Shown one piece after another: positions 1-8,453 of a DNA stretch of 64,000 bases. The stretch is taken from positions 62,001-126,000 of the forward strand of contig NZ_AXAP01000015.1 of NCBI RefSeq assembly GCF_000472865.1, given 5' to 3'. The number at the start of each line of letters is the position of its first letter. Position 1 is the stretch's first letter. The notes beneath the pieces are model-generated. The model made no database searches. It was not told the origin of the DNA and was given only the letters and a program-made list of their open reading frames with translations. This DNA comes from Bradyrhizobium elkanii WSM2783 (GTDB taxonomy: Bacteria; Pseudomonadota; Alphaproteobacteria; Rhizobiales; Xanthobacteraceae). The position numbers were made by a program, and so were the translations under genes.

Positions 1-1
1 G

Positions 2-901
2 ATCCAGTGGGCCTACGACCACGGCTACGTGGACTACGCCGCGCAGCTCTGTCAGGCCCCGACCAACGCCGACCTGACGCAACTGCTTAAGGCAATCTGG
101 GGTCTCGTCAATTCGCGCTTTCTGCAAGCGCCGCGCGACTACTATGTGAATGCCGTTACTGGGAACGACGCCAACGACGGGCTCTCCGCTGCCAAGCCGT
201 TCAAGACCTTACAGAAGGCGCAGGACACCTTGGTGCGGTTCAATTTGAACGGCTACAACGTTACCGTCCATGTCGCGGCAGGCACCTACGCGCCGGTCAA
301 TATCGGCTCAATCGGTGGCGCTGGAACGGTCTCGTATGTCGGGGACACGTCCAACCCGGCCAACTGCCTGATCGCAGCAAGCGTCGGCCCTTCTGTCGGC
401 GTGATCGGGACCGGCGACTATCGCTTCTATGGCTTCAAGTGTACATCGGCGGCGAATGACGTGGGCGTCCCGTCAACCTGCTTCTGGGTGTGGGGCACCG
501 CGACCGTCGCTCTATATCAAATCGAGTTCGGCGCGACCATCGACGCCCACATGATCACGGTCAACGGCGGCTACATCGGGTGCTTCGGGCCGTTCAAGGT
601 CACGGGAAACACCAACAACCATTATTATTGCGGTAGCGGTGGGCGCATTCTCAACACGACCTATGCGCCAGCGCTGCTGGCCTTGACGATCCCCAATCCA
701 ATCACCGTGACCCGTTGGGTCTATTGCGACGGTGCCAGCGGCACCGTCATGAAGTACGGCACCATCACCGGCTTCGCCAATGTCACCGGCCAAAAATATA
801 CCGCCGTGCAAAACAGCATCATCGATAGCGTGGGAGGCGGCATCAACTATCTGCCCGGAACGATTGCCGGTACAACCGCGAGCGGAGGACAGTACACATG
901 A
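2..901 (+). CDS. Phage tail-fibre/tailspike-like protein, partial (5' end outside window)
   Basis: The frame is open from the first bases, so the true start lies upstream; a GTG at 29 is only an internal candidate. The visible part (about 300 residues) has a YYVNAVTGNDANDG segment followed by KPFKTLQKAQD, the usual entry into a right-handed beta-helix (pectin-lyase-like) fold in phage and surface proteins. The rest is Gly/Thr/Val/Asn-rich, as expected for beta-helix rungs. Its stop overlaps the ATG of the next gene, so it is the first visible member of a rightward late operon. A receptor-binding or tail-spike role is inferred from the fold and from the collagen-like fibre gene downstream. Confidence 0.7.
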   Translation: MQWAYDHGYVDYAAQLCQAPTNADLTQLLKAIWGLVNSRFLQAPRDYYVNAVTGNDANDGLSAAKPFKTLQKAQDTLVRFNLNGYNVTVHVAAGTYAPVNIGSIGGAGTVSYVGDTSNPANCLIAASVGPSVGVIGTGDYRFYGFKCTSAANDVGVPSTCFWVWGTATVALYQIEFGATIDAHMITVNGGYIGCFGPFKVTGNTNNHYYCGSGGRILNTTYAPALLALTIPNPITVTRWVYCDGASGTVMKYGTITGFANVTGQKYTAVQNSIIDSVGGGINYLPGTIAGTTASGGQYT

Positions 902-1494
902 GCGCCTATGATCCTTACAATTGGTACTGGCTCGCCGACGATGCGCGGCTGTTCGCCAGCGCGACCTCGGCGCTGATCCAGTCCGACGATCCGGCCTATG
1001 TGGCGTGGACGCAGCAGGGCAACGCCGCAACACCGTGGCCAAGGGATGACGCCGGGGAGCAGACGCCCGCCGAGCTGCAGCGCGCGCTGTTTCCGTATCG
1101 CATCCACGTCGATCTGAAATCCTACGCCTTCATGGTGCGCGAGCAGAAGGAACTGGGCGGCATGCCGGTGACCGGCATCGCGGGCTTGACGGAAATCCGC
1201 ACCGGTCCTTCGACGCAGACCTTGCTTGAGCGCTATCACTCGGTCGCCGCCGCCGACCCGCAATTCACCGTCACGTGGGTGCAGCCGGATCGCAGCACCG
1301 TCACGCTGGACGCGACCGCCATCAACAGCCTGTGGAGCCAGCTCGCGACGTTCATCGCCGGCACTTACGATTCCTACGCTCAGGCGGTCTCCGGCGTCGA
1401 CGGCGGTACCATCACGACCACGGGGCAGATCGATGCCATCTTTGGCGTGACGCTGCAGCGGGCTCAAAAAGTGGACATCGGCTGGACGTCGTGA
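898..1494 (+). CDS. Phage tail-associated protein, DUF4376-like
   Basis: 198 residues, started by an ATG overlapping the previous stop (ATGA). The N-terminus is aromatic-rich (YDPYNWYWLADD), and the C-terminal half (AINSLWSQLATFIAGTYDSYAQAV followed by an IDAIFGV segment) resembles the DUF4376 helical domain of phage tail-fibre assembly proteins. No catalytic motif is visible. Position between a beta-helix protein and a collagen-like fibre supports a structural or assembly role. The family assignment is from memory of the pattern. Confidence 0.65.
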   Translation: MSAYDPYNWYWLADDARLFASATSALIQSDDPAYVAWTQQGNAATPWPRDDAGEQTPAELQRALFPYRIHVDLKSYAFMVREQKELGGMPVTGIAGLTEIRTGPSTQTLLERYHSVAAADPQFTVTWVQPDRSTVTLDATAINSLWSQLATFIAGTYDSYAQAVSGVDGGTITTTGQIDAIFGVTLQRAQKVDIGWTS

Positions 1495-1495
1495 C

Positions 1496-1849
1496 ATGGC
1501 CATCGTCAACATCACGACCATCAACGACGCCGACTTCTATCGCAGCTTCATCTACAAGACGGTTGCTGACGTGCCGATTGATCTGACCGGCGTGCAGCTG
1601 CGCATGATGCTGCGCAAGCGCGCCACCGACGTCACCGTGTGGCTGCACCTGTCGAATGGCGACGAAGGCGGCATCACCATCATCGATGCGGCGGCCGGGC
1701 GGTTCAGCGTGCTGATCACACAGGCGCAGCTGGAGCGGTTACCGATCGATGAGTACGAGCACTCGCTGGTCATGACCTCGGCGGGCGGCACCGAGCAAAC
1801 CTCGGTGTGGCGCGGCACGCTGACCAATCAGGCGGGGCCGTCGCGATGA
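1496..1849 (+). CDS. Small phage baseplate/tail protein (BppU-N-like)
   Basis: 117 residues. The pattern of 'F..tv..[17 protein letters not shown]' followed by short beta strands resembles the N-terminal domain of phage baseplate upper proteins, which anchor fibres. The gene follows the previous stop almost directly, and its own stop overlaps the start of the collagen-like gene (ATGA at 1846), so translation is likely coupled. Function is inferred from context. Confidence 0.6.
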   Translation: MAIVNITTINDADFYRSFIYKTVADVPIDLTGVQLRMMLRKRATDVTVWLHLSNGDEGGITIIDAAAGRFSVLITQAQLERLPIDEYEHSLVMTSAGGTEQTSVWRGTLTNQAGPSR

Positions 1850-3651
1850 CCGACATGGACATCGTGACCGAACCGGTCTCCGATGTTGAGGTCATCAACG
1901 ACAGCGACGTCGATGTGATCCTCGTCCCCGAGCAGGGACCGCCCGGACAACAGGGACCGCCCGGTCCGCAGGGGATACAGGGACCGGTCGGCCCGATGGG
2001 TCCGCAGGGGCCAACGGGCACATCCGGCAACACCGTGCGCTATGGCGCGACCGATCCGACCGCAAGCGTCGGCGTCAACGGCGACTTCTACGTCAACACC
2101 ACCACGCATTTCATGTTCGGCCCGAAGGCGGGCGGCGCATGGCCAGCAGGCACCTCGCTCGTCGGGCCGCAGGGACCGCAAGGCCCTCAGGGCATTCAGG
2201 GCGTGCAGGGACCGCAGGGCACTCAGGGCGTGCCCGGAGCCGATGGCAACACAGTGCTTTATGGCACCAGCGATCCGGCAGCGGGCGTCGGCGTCAACGG
2301 CAACTTTTACATCAACACGACCACGCATTTCATGTTCGGCCCGAAGGCTGGCGGCGTGTGGCCCGCTGGCACCTCGCTGGTCGGGCCGCAGGGTCCGCAA
2401 GGCATTCAAGGCCCGCCGGGGGTCGGAAGTCCGGCGACTGCGCTGCCATTGATCGATGGTGTTGCAGCGGTCGGCGTCTCGACCAACTTCGCGCGCGAGG
2501 ATCACATCCACCCGTCCGACGTGGCGGCGCAGGCGGTGCGTTTCGATGTCGCGCAGTCACTGACGGCGGCACAGCAACAGCAGGCGCGGCAGAACGTCTA
2601 CGCCGCCCCGTTCGATGCGCTGGCGTTCAACGGCATGCAGATCAACGGCGGGATGGAGGTCAGCCAGCAATTCGGCACGGGCGGCGTTGCAGTCCCCGGT
2701 TATCCGGTCGATGGTTGGTATTACAGCAAGGTCGGCACTGCCGTCGTGGGCATAGGCCAGTACGCCTTTGGCGCTTCGGGTTTCGGCTTCAACAACCTGC
2801 TGGCGCTGACCGTTTCGACGGGGCAGGCGGCGATGGCGGCGGGCGATGTCTTCCTCCTCCAGCAAGTCATCGAGGGGTTTCGCGTGGCGCGGCTGGCGTG
2901 GGGCACGTCGGGGGCGCAGCCGATCACCATCGGCTTCTGGACCGCGCATGCACGGCCCGGTCTCTACTGCGGTGCGGTTCGCAACATCGCGGCCGCGCGC
3001 TCCTATGTCTTCACCTACACCCAGAACGCGGCGGGTGTGTACGAGTACAAGACGGTGACGATCCCCGGCGACACAACCGGGACCTGGAACAAGGACAACA
3101 GCAACGGCCTGTCGGTCACCTTTGCGATAGCGTGCGGAACGACCTTCACCGCGCCTTCTGCCAACAGTTGGCTCGCCGGAAATTTCGTCGCCGCGCCCGG
3201 TCAGGTCAACGGTGTCGGGGCCACCAGCGATGTCTTCCGCCTGACCGGCGTGATGGTGTTACCGGGCGTTGAGGCACCACCCTCTGCCCGCACACCGTTT
3301 ATCATGCGCTCGTATGATCAGGAGCTAACGATTTGCCAGCGCTATCTCCAAGCGCCGCTTACCACTAATTACGGTCTGTCGGGCTACCTTGCGGCGGCCA
3401 ACATTGCGCGCATCTCTGTTCCGTTCCGCACGGTGATGAGGGCAGCTCCGACGTTATTGGTTGTGAATGTAGGACTATGCATTGTCAATTGGAGTGGAGG
3501 CAATCCCGCTGCAACCAGCGCCTCGCTGCTTCAATCTGGCCTTGGTGCAGCCGGTGTCGATCTCACTTGCGCTGGTTCTACATTCTCAGTCGGTCAAGGC
3601 TGCGTTGCAGGCATGCCAGCCGTTTCGCTCCTTTTCGATGCGAGGCTCTGA
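1846..3651 (+). CDS. Collagen-like phage tail fibre protein
   Basis: 601 residues from the ATG overlapping the previous stop; an upstream in-frame ATG at 1807 would overlap the previous gene by 43 bases and is less likely. Gly-X-Y collagen repeats ([13 protein letters not shown] and [11 protein letters not shown] types) occupy roughly residues 29-55, 107-135 and 184-195. Between them is a duplicated unit of about 70 residues beginning TVRYGATDP / TVLYGTSDP and ending [15 protein letters not shown]. The C-terminal 400 residues contain no collagen repeat and probably form the globular tip. Trimeric fibre architecture is known for such phage proteins; host receptor binding is inferred. Confidence 0.82.
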   Translation: MTDMDIVTEPVSDVEVINDSDVDVILVPEQGPPGQQGPPGPQGIQGPVGPMGPQGPTGTSGNTVRYGATDPTASVGVNGDFYVNTTTHFMFGPKAGGAWPAGTSLVGPQGPQGPQGIQGVQGPQGTQGVPGADGNTVLYGTSDPAAGVGVNGNFYINTTTHFMFGPKAGGVWPAGTSLVGPQGPQGIQGPPGVGSPATALPLIDGVAAVGVSTNFAREDHIHPSDVAAQAVRFDVAQSLTAAQQQQARQNVYAAPFDALAFNGMQINGGMEVSQQFGTGGVAVPGYPVDGWYYSKVGTAVVGIGQYAFGASGFGFNNLLALTVSTGQAAMAAGDVFLLQQVIEGFRVARLAWGTSGAQPITIGFWTAHARPGLYCGAVRNIAAARSYVFTYTQNAAGVYEYKTVTIPGDTTGTWNKDNSNGLSVTFAIACGTTFTAPSANSWLAGNFVAAPGQVNGVGATSDVFRLTGVMVLPGVEAPPSARTPFIMRSYDQELTICQRYLQAPLTTNYGLSGYLAAANIARISVPFRTVMRAAPTLLVVNVGLCIVNWSGGNPAATSASLLQSGLGAAGVDLTCAGSTFSVGQGCVAGMPAVSLLFDARL

Positions 3652-3860
3652 TGGCGGACTATCAGCTCACCGCAACCGACATCGTGATCCGCACCGCCGA
3701 TGGCGCGTACATCCCGAACGATCCCGCCAACCGCGATTGGCAGGAGTATCAGGACTGGCTCGCGGCCGGCGGCGTGCCCGATCCGGTGAAGCCGCCGATC
3801 AATCCGCAGCTCGACACCAAGCCCGCAAAGACAGCCGCTGAAATCTTGGGAGCAACCTAA
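3651..3860 (+). CDS. Small phage tail-fibre accessory protein
   Basis: 69 residues, with the ATG overlapping the stop of the fibre gene. It has a short N-terminal beta-rich segment ([22 protein letters not shown]) and a DWQEYQDWLAAGG turn, a pattern seen in small proteins next to fibre genes (XkdW/DUF4376 N-terminal type). The tail is Pro/Lys-rich. An assembly role is inferred only from position. Confidence 0.6.
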   Translation: MADYQLTATDIVIRTADGAYIPNDPANRDWQEYQDWLAAGGVPDPVKPPINPQLDTKPAKTAAEILGAT

Positions 3861-4190
3861 ATGTCCGCGCTCGACCAGATTGCCACGGCCTCCGATCCGA
3901 CCTTCGCCGGTCGCGTCATGATGCTGATGTTCAAGACCGCGCAGAACGTCGCCAGCGAGGACCCGGCCACCGCCAACCACGCCGAACGCATCAACTACGC
4001 AGGCTTGGTGATCCGGGGCGAGGAGAAGCCGCAGCTGGTCGCCGCCCACGTCATCTCATCGAACCCCACCATCTCGGCAGCCATCGAAAGCGACCCGGCG
4101 GCGCTGGGCTCCAACGTGCCCGACGGCGACATCGAGTTCGCGCTGGCCTCGATTTGGGACGCGCGTTCGCTGGCGTTTGCGGCGGCTTGA
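3861..4190 (+). CDS. Hypothetical phage protein
   Basis: 109 residues starting directly after the preceding stop. No recognised domain; mixed alpha/beta composition, no signal peptide or membrane segment. Codon use and tight packing with neighbours support a real late-operon gene. Confidence 0.6.
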   Translation: MSALDQIATASDPTFAGRVMMLMFKTAQNVASEDPATANHAERINYAGLVIRGEEKPQLVAAHVISSNPTISAAIESDPAALGSNVPDGDIEFALASIWDARSLAFAAA

Positions 4191-4303
4191 TAGACGCCCT
4201 GACGGAGGAAGAAAAAGAAGAGCTGCGCCTGCTGCGCGCGGTGGTGATCTGGGCGATAGCCATGGCCGCAGTGATCCTGCTCGGCATGTGGGCATTGTCC
4301 TGA
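4187..4303 (+). CDS. Small single-pass membrane protein of prophage
   Basis: A 38-residue frame starting with a TTG that overlaps the previous stop (TTGA). It begins with an acidic/basic helix (LTEEEKEELRLLR) followed by one hydrophobic span of about 20 residues (VVIWAIAMAAVILLGMWAL). Small membrane proteins at the end of a tail operon may belong to lysis functions, but nothing identifies it as a holin. Confidence 0.5.
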   Translation: MIDALTEEEKEELRLLRAVVIWAIAMAAVILLGMWALS

Positions 4304-4407
4304 ATGAATCGGACGGCGTCGCCATTCGGGCGGCGTCGGGACCGATCCTGGAGTGAAAGGCAAGCTAAACCTGCTTCTTTGTTTAACTCCCAAACGCGAC
4401 TCCTTTA

Positions 4408-4434
4408 GCCCTCGCTTCGGCGAGGGCTTTTTTT
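4408..4434 (+). terminator. Intrinsic terminator of the rightward phage late operon
   Basis: A perfect 8-bp stem GCCCTCGC / GCGAGGGC with TTCG loop is followed by seven T. It lies about 100 bases after the last rightward gene and just before the leftward gene array. Confidence 0.9.
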
Positions 4435-4467
4435 GTGGCCGGAAAAACCAACACGAACGACAGTCGA

Positions 4468-4749
4468 TCACAGCCACACCTCAACGATCTGCGGCTGGTC
4501 GCCTTCCATCCGTGCCAGCGGCGTCAGCCCGGAACGGGCGAGACATTCGTGCAGCGGCTCCAGTTCATGGGCCACAATGATGTCGTCGGTCGGCACCGGC
4601 TCCGGAGTGCCCTTGCCGGATTCAAACCGTCGTGCCACGAACGCAGCGGGAAAGTCGCGCGGGTGGTCGAAGACCGTCCACGTCGACAGCATACCCCGCT
4701 GCGCGGCCTCCCACTGGCGCGTCATCACGAGCTGAACCGGGTCCCTCAC
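4468..4749 (-). CDS. Hypothetical phage protein, paralogue of the protein at 7195-7413
   Basis: 93 residues. Shares with the 72-residue protein at 7195-7413 the frame W-V-FDHP-D-P-(12)-AR-F near the start and a D-PQI-E-W ending. No known domain. It is the last gene of the leftward array; the upstream gene begins just next to its start. Confidence 0.6.
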   Translation of the reverse strand: MRDPVQLVMTRQWEAAQRGMLSTWTVFDHPRDFPAAFVARRFESGKGTPEPVPTDDIIVAHELEPLHECLARSGLTPLARMEGDQPQIVEVWL

Positions 4750-4970
4750 GGCTGCACACCCAGCCGCTTCGCAATCGCGGTTGCTGTCGGATTGTTGAGC
4801 GCGTCGCGGAAGTCGGCCGGGTCGAGTTTGTCGGCATATTTCCGTGCCACCTCCAGCATCCGCAAGCTCAATCTTCTCGATGCGGCCGTGTTGCCAGCGA
4901 CGATAGCCTGCTCGGACGCGATCAGTAGCGGCTCAAGCTCGGCGATGAATTGTTGCTTCAGGTGCGTCAT
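4746..4970 (-). CDS. Hypothetical small helical phage protein
   Basis: 74 residues from the start MTHLKQQ. The ATG overlaps the stop of the upstream gene (4967) and the stop overlaps the next gene's start, the four-base couplings common in this array. Predominantly helical and charged. A longer open frame upstream would overlap the neighbour and was rejected. Confidence 0.6.
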   Translation of the reverse strand: MTHLKQQFIAELEPLLIASEQAIVAGNTAASRRLSLRMLEVARKYADKLDPADFRDALNNPTATAIAKRLGVQP

Positions 4971-5398
4971 GCGTGACCCTCTTCCTTCGGCGCGTAGAGC
5001 GACACCAGATTGACCGCGTACTCGCCGGGGGCGTATTCCTCCATCCACATCTTGTCGGCCGGGAACGGGACGCCGAACTCCTTGGCAATCATCTTCACCG
5101 CCTCCGGGTTCGGGCACGCGCCTTTTGTCGAGCGGCCCACGACGCTGACCGAGAGGTGCGCGCAGAGACCGGCGGGCTGATCCTCAATCGAGAACGCGGC
5201 GCGGAAGCCGCCGGGGAAAACGACGTGTTGCGACGCCGGACGTTCGTAACCGGCCTTGCGGTCTTTTAGCTCCAAGACATCGGTATCGGCGACCATGCCG
5301 TCGCGGAGCGTTTCAAACGACAGCGGGTGGGCCTTGGCGTAGGCGACGAGTTCGGCAATCTTTTCGCGCTCAGTCGCACCAATCATCAGTACAGCCAT
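4967..5398 (-). CDS. Hypothetical phage protein (143 aa)
   Basis: Unrecognised soluble protein with an alpha/beta pattern. The N-terminal half is helical (EREKIAELVAYAKAHP); the C-terminal half has strands around LCAHLSVSVVG and a YAPGEYAVNLVSLY ending. Sits in the leftward operon between two small genes, overlapping the downstream one by 4 bases. Confidence 0.6.
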   Translation of the reverse strand: MAVLMIGATEREKIAELVAYAKAHPLSFETLRDGMVADTDVLELKDRKAGYERPASQHVVFPGGFRAAFSIEDQPAGLCAHLSVSVVGRSTKGACPNPEAVKMIAKEFGVPFPADKMWMEEYAPGEYAVNLVSLYAPKEEGHA

Positions 5399-5429
5399 TG
5401 GTCTCTCTCACTCGATAATCTTCACGGTA

Positions 5430-5696
5430 TCATCCCAAATCGCCGTCATCGTCTGACTGCATCCCTCGTTCTGTCAGCCAACGTTTCGAGTGCATCCGCG
5501 CCTCCAGCGGCAGACTGACGACCGCGGTGCGCGCCTTGTGCATCATGATCTCAAGCACCTCGCGTGACGGACAGGGAACGCCCGGTCGCGCCAGGCGGAA
5601 GAAGTACGCGCAGCGATCTATGTCCAGCGACATAAGCATCTTGTTGCGCTCCTCGTTGAACCGCTTAACCGCTGCGTTTTGCTCTTCGGTGTTCAT
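5430..5696 (-). CDS. Hypothetical phage protein (88 aa)
   Basis: Helical, charged protein with one internal CPSREVLEIM segment; no recognised domain. Same strand and spacing as its neighbours. Confidence 0.55.
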   Translation of the reverse strand: MNTEEQNAAVKRFNEERNKMLMSLDIDRCAYFFRLARPGVPCPSREVLEIMMHKARTAVVSLPLEARMHSKRWLTERGMQSDDDGDLG

Positions 5697-5763
5697 TCAT
5701 CGTCTCCCGTCAATTTAAACGCGTGCGCCGGCGGCAATTCCTTTCTGGAATTGCCGGGGCCCG

Positions 5764-5964
5764 CTAGGAGCGAGGCAGCGCGATCTTGGCGGAGGCACTT
5801 TTTGGTTTTTGATTTTGCCGTTCTGCTTCCAGGACCGCCGAACGCGTCGCATCCAGCGACTTCTTAAAGTGGGCCAACGTGGCAATTGTTCTATTGATGA
5901 TTGTTTGTTTTGCGTTAACGCGCGAGAGCGCGCGCGAAAGCTCATGGCGTTCTTTCGCACCCAT
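5764..5964 (-). CDS. Small helical hypothetical protein (66 aa)
   Basis: Rich in Lys, Arg, Ala and Glu with heptad-like spacing (LSRALSRVNAKQTIINRTIATL), compatible with a short coiled coil. Other frames across this segment give no better candidate. Confidence 0.45.
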   Translation of the reverse strand: MGAKERHELSRALSRVNAKQTIINRTIATLAHFKKSLDATRSAVLEAERQNQKPKSASAKIALPRS

Positions 5965-5973
5965 TCCAATTGC

Positions 5974-6135
5974 CTATTCCAAGTAAACACCGAAGGCTTT
6001 TCGCAGTGCCTTCATCACTGCAATCCGACGTGTGTTGCGCACGCGGAAATCCTCTGACCTGCGCCAATTCAGTTCGGGCCGGTCCAAATCGGACATCACC
6101 GCCAAGTCGCCGAGATGGAAATGAGGCATGGGCAT
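5974..6135 (-). CDS. Small hypothetical protein (53 aa)
   Basis: From the ATG at 6135 (MPMPHFHLGDLAVMSDLD) to a stop just before the 5764-5964 gene. Basic C-terminus (RRSEDFRVRNTRRIAVMKALRKAFG). The upstream extension to 6216 looks non-coding. Support is only strand, spacing and composition. Confidence 0.4.
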   Translation of the reverse strand: MPMPHFHLGDLAVMSDLDRPELNWRRSEDFRVRNTRRIAVMKALRKAFGVYLE

Positions 6136-6247
6136 CTGCAAGGTTCTTCGTAAAAAAACGCGAGGCAGGTCCGGCTCGTCATGGCAACTTACCGTTCCCG
6201 CCCCGCGCCTCAACAACGACTGACTGGGGTCTGGGGGCAGAGGCAGG

Positions 6248-6316
6248 TCAGTCGCCGTCGATCTCTTCGACCATTTCGTGCATTCGGAATTTGATCAATC
6301 GGAAGATCGGTTTCAT
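6248..6316 (-). CDS. Possible 22-residue peptide
   Basis: A short frame reading MKPIFRLIKFRMHEMVEEID ends just before a 30-base gap, and the upstream gene stops 3 bases before its ATG. Too short for confidence; listed because it fills an otherwise empty slot in a tightly packed operon. Confidence 0.3.
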   Translation of the reverse strand: MKPIFRLIKFRMHEMVEEIDGD

Positions 6317-6319
6317 TGC

Positions 6320-6541
6320 CTACCACTCCCGATCCTTGACGCGCCGGTTCAGCGTCCAGCGCTGGCTGGCTGGATGCCATTCGCCTTCGAAGTAGGCCTT
6401 CGGATCGGTGCCCATCAGTTTCAGGATCGTGTAGTCGAGCTTTTGTTGCGTGACGTGCTTCTGATGGCGGTCATAGATCAGGGCAGGCGCCTTCGGATCA
6501 TTGCTGGCCAACGGCACCTGGACTTTGACAATTTCGGTCAT
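6320..6541 (-). CDS. Hypothetical phage protein (73 aa)
   Basis: Start chosen at 6541 because AGGAG lies 7 bases upstream on the minus strand; the longer frame to 6922 overlaps two better genes. Contains TEIVKVQVPLASNDP, KVQ-rich strands, and a basic C-terminus (QRWTLNRRVKDREW). Unrecognised. Confidence 0.6.
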   Translation of the reverse strand: MTEIVKVQVPLASNDPKAPALIYDRHQKHVTQQKLDYTILKLMGTDPKAYFEGEWHPASQRWTLNRRVKDREW

Positions 6542-6573
6542 GACAAATCTCCTGATTCGATCTTCTACCAGCG

Positions 6574-6795
6574 TCATTGCCATCCTCGCTTTAGCATGAA
6601 GCCGTGTGCCCATTGCTGGGTGTAGTCGCAGAACGGACAAATCCAACCGCGCACGGTCGGAAACAGCGCGCCAAGATCGCCACCGACAATGCGATGATTG
6701 CCGTCGTTGCGGTTGGGACAGGTAAACGGATGAAAATTGCCATGACGTTGGTAGAAGTCGAGGTTGACGACTTCGTCGGGGGTGAACGCGCTCAT
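6574..6795 (-). CDS. Small zinc-ribbon-like phage protein
   Basis: 73 residues from ATG 6795, which overlaps the stop of the upstream gene (ATGA). Paired metal-binding residues are visible: HPFTCPNRND and, about 25 residues later, WICPFCDYTQQWAHGF, giving a plausible Cys/His zinc knuckle. Zinc-binding small proteins are common in phage early regions; nothing shows DNA binding here. Confidence 0.6.
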   Translation of the reverse strand: MSAFTPDEVVNLDFYQRHGNFHPFTCPNRNDGNHRIVGGDLGALFPTVRGWICPFCDYTQQWAHGFMLKRGWQ

Positions 6796-7022
6796 GATGC
6801 GCGTCCAATTTTCCAATCGACGACGAAGACCGGCACGCCGGGCAGGTGCGACCACTCGACGAAATAGCCCAAGCCGACGTCCGGATGCGAGATTGAGCCG
6901 AGCACCTTGCCGCGCGTGCCAATTGGATTGGCGTCGCGTGGCTCAGACTCGACCTTGACGATCTGTGTGCCGTTCGGCAGCGCGCCTGGCGCCTGCTTGG
7001 TGCTGAAGATGATACGCGTCAT
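6792..7022 (-). CDS. Hypothetical phage protein (76 aa), beta-rich
   Basis: Contains a strand-rich pattern (TQIVKVES, TRGKVLGSISHP, GLGYFVEW, PVFVVDWKI) reminiscent of small SH3/KOW-like beta barrels, with GTRGKVLG as a possible turn. Overlaps genes on both sides by 4 bases. The fold suggestion is inference. Confidence 0.6.
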   Translation of the reverse strand: MTRIIFSTKQAPGALPNGTQIVKVESEPRDANPIGTRGKVLGSISHPDVGLGYFVEWSHLPGVPVFVVDWKIGRAS

Positions 7023-7192
7023 TGCTCACCCCGCAGTCGGGCTTTCATCTCGGCAGGCATGTCTGGCATCATCTCCCGGATGACGCGGCAAACGCCGCAC
7101 ACGTTGATGCCGTCGTGGGTGCCGAAGTTAATGATGGTGCGGCAGCATTCTTCGCAGATGAATTCGACGCAGGCTTCTTTTTGTGGGCTCAT
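7019..7192 (-). CDS. Small Cys-rich zinc-binding protein (57 aa)
   Basis: Read directly from the minus strand. Cysteines occur as CVEFICEECC and later CGVC, a probable zinc ribbon. The C-terminus is a charged helix (REMMPDMPAEMKARLRG). Its stop overlaps the ATG of the 6792-7022 gene (7019-7022). Confidence 0.55.
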   Translation of the reverse strand: MSPQKEACVEFICEECCRTIINFGTHDGINVCGVCRVIREMMPDMPAEMKARLRGEQ

Positions 7193-7194
7193 GG

Positions 7195-7413
7195 CTAAAA
7201 CCAGTTTTCAAGGATCTGTGGTTCATCGGCGAAGTCGCGCGGCAAGCGCATCAAACCGCGATGGAGGAGGGACCGACGCAAATCGGTGAGATCGGATGAC
7301 CGGATCGTGCACTGGGTGGCGTGGTCGCCGTCAACGCTGACAAGAAACTTTCGAGCGATATACCCGACCGGGTAATCGGTGGGATGATCGAAAATGACCC
7401 AGATGGCAAGCAT
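7195..7413 (-). CDS. Hypothetical phage protein, paralogue of the protein at 4468-4749
   Basis: 72 residues: W-VIFDHPTDYP, then ARKF, a DL-LRRSLL-RGL helix and DEPQILENW at the end, all shared with the larger protein at 4468-4749. Its start overlaps the stop of the upstream gene at 7413. Function unknown. Confidence 0.6.
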   Translation of the reverse strand: MLAIWVIFDHPTDYPVGYIARKFLVSVDGDHATQCTIRSSDLTDLRRSLLHRGLMRLPRDFADEPQILENWF

Positions 7414-7727
7414 TATGCCGACCCCCTCGAACGCGCGACACGTAACTCGAATTCTCGAGCGAACTTGCGCAGTTCCTGGTCGATCAAGTCCATCTTGTGC
7501 AGATCGGCCGGCGTCGGCTCGCGGTCGGAATCCATGATCACCATGATGCTGCTAAACAGATGCTGTGCCCCGGCGAAAAACGCCATGCGCATTTCATCGA
7601 GCTGATCCTTCGGCGCGTTGGGATGCAGCACCGCCAAACGGAGGCCGACCCAACCGGCTTCGATCAGCAAGCCATTGTCAGCGAGTTCTTTGGACAGACG
7701 TTCCAGGTGCGCACGGTCAGCCATCAT
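7413..7727 (-). CDS. Hypothetical phage protein (104 aa), helical
   Basis: All-helical pattern (HLERLSKELADNGLLIEAGW, LDEMRMAFFAGAQHLFSSIM). Two adjacent ATGs (7727 and 7724) are possible starts; either overlaps the stop of the upstream gene. No recognised domain. Confidence 0.6.
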   Translation of the reverse strand: MMADRAHLERLSKELADNGLLIEAGWVGLRLAVLHPNAPKDQLDEMRMAFFAGAQHLFSSIMVIMDSDREPTPADLHKMDLIDQELRKFAREFELRVARSRGSA

Positions 7728-7939
7728 TGAACTTCCTGTGCTGCTCGCTGCCGCGTGGTGCGCGGCGTATCGAGGTGAGATCGATGTCGATCAGCGGCAA
7801 AGCAGTGATCGCAAATGAAAAACCACCGGTTCTCCGGGTCGCGCCAGATGCCCTTGGCGGCGTGGCACAGGACGCAATCCCGCTTGTGGGACGTGGCGCG
7901 CGCGATGAAGCGGCGGCGGGTGCTGGTGTTGTCGGTCAT
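7724..7939 (-). CDS. Small zinc-ribbon protein (71 aa)
   Basis: Two CxxC pairs, CVLCHAAKG and ICDHCFAADRH, separated by about 20 residues, with a basic N-terminus (TRRRFIARATSHKR), suggest a nucleic-acid-binding zinc ribbon. Stop overlaps the downstream ATG. Confidence 0.6.
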   Translation of the reverse strand: MTDNTSTRRRFIARATSHKRDCVLCHAAKGIWRDPENRWFFICDHCFAADRHRSHLDTPRTTRQRAAQEVQ

Positions 7940-7955
7940 TCCTCGGCCTCGGTCG

Positions 7956-8435
7956 CTATGAGGACAGTTTCCGTCGCGGCAGCAATCCCACCAAGCGGCC
8001 TTCAGTCGTGCCCTGCTCGAGGGAGTAGAATTGCAGGGGGCCGAGGCGCGGCTTGGCGTCGTCCTTGCGAAGAATTAACCGGGTCGCCATCGTCAAGCCT
8101 TCTTTCTCGTCTTCACCCGAGAACATCAGCACCTCCACGCGCCTGGGATGAGAGTTGGCGCCGAAACGATGCAGACGTTCGTGATCTTCGGCGCTCAACT
8201 CGCCACCGACCATCCAACCCTCGTCGATGAAGACGACGCGGCTGGCATTCACCGTCTTCAAGACCACGCGAATCAAACTTGCGATCATGTCTTTATCGTT
8301 CTCCGGCGGGATCGTGATGACGACGTCCTCGCCTTCGCCGTCGACGAAATGAAGGATCGGCCTGATTGAGCCCATTCGTTCGAAGCGCTCGCCAACCAGC
8401 TCTGACGCGATCTCGATGAATTCGTGCAAGCCCAT
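7956..8435 (-). CDS. Hypothetical phage protein (159 aa)
   Basis: Alpha/beta protein with strands ILHFVDGEGEDVVITIP and RVVFIDEGWMVG and a lysine-rich tail. No motif I recognise. Same operon strand, short gaps both sides. Confidence 0.55.
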   Translation of the reverse strand: MGLHEFIEIASELVGERFERMGSIRPILHFVDGEGEDVVITIPPENDKDMIASLIRVVLKTVNASRVVFIDEGWMVGGELSAEDHERLHRFGANSHPRRVEVLMFSGEDEKEGLTMATRLILRKDDAKPRLGPLQFYSLEQGTTEGRLVGLLPRRKLSS

Positions 8436-8453
8436 TTTGCATTCCCACGCGCG

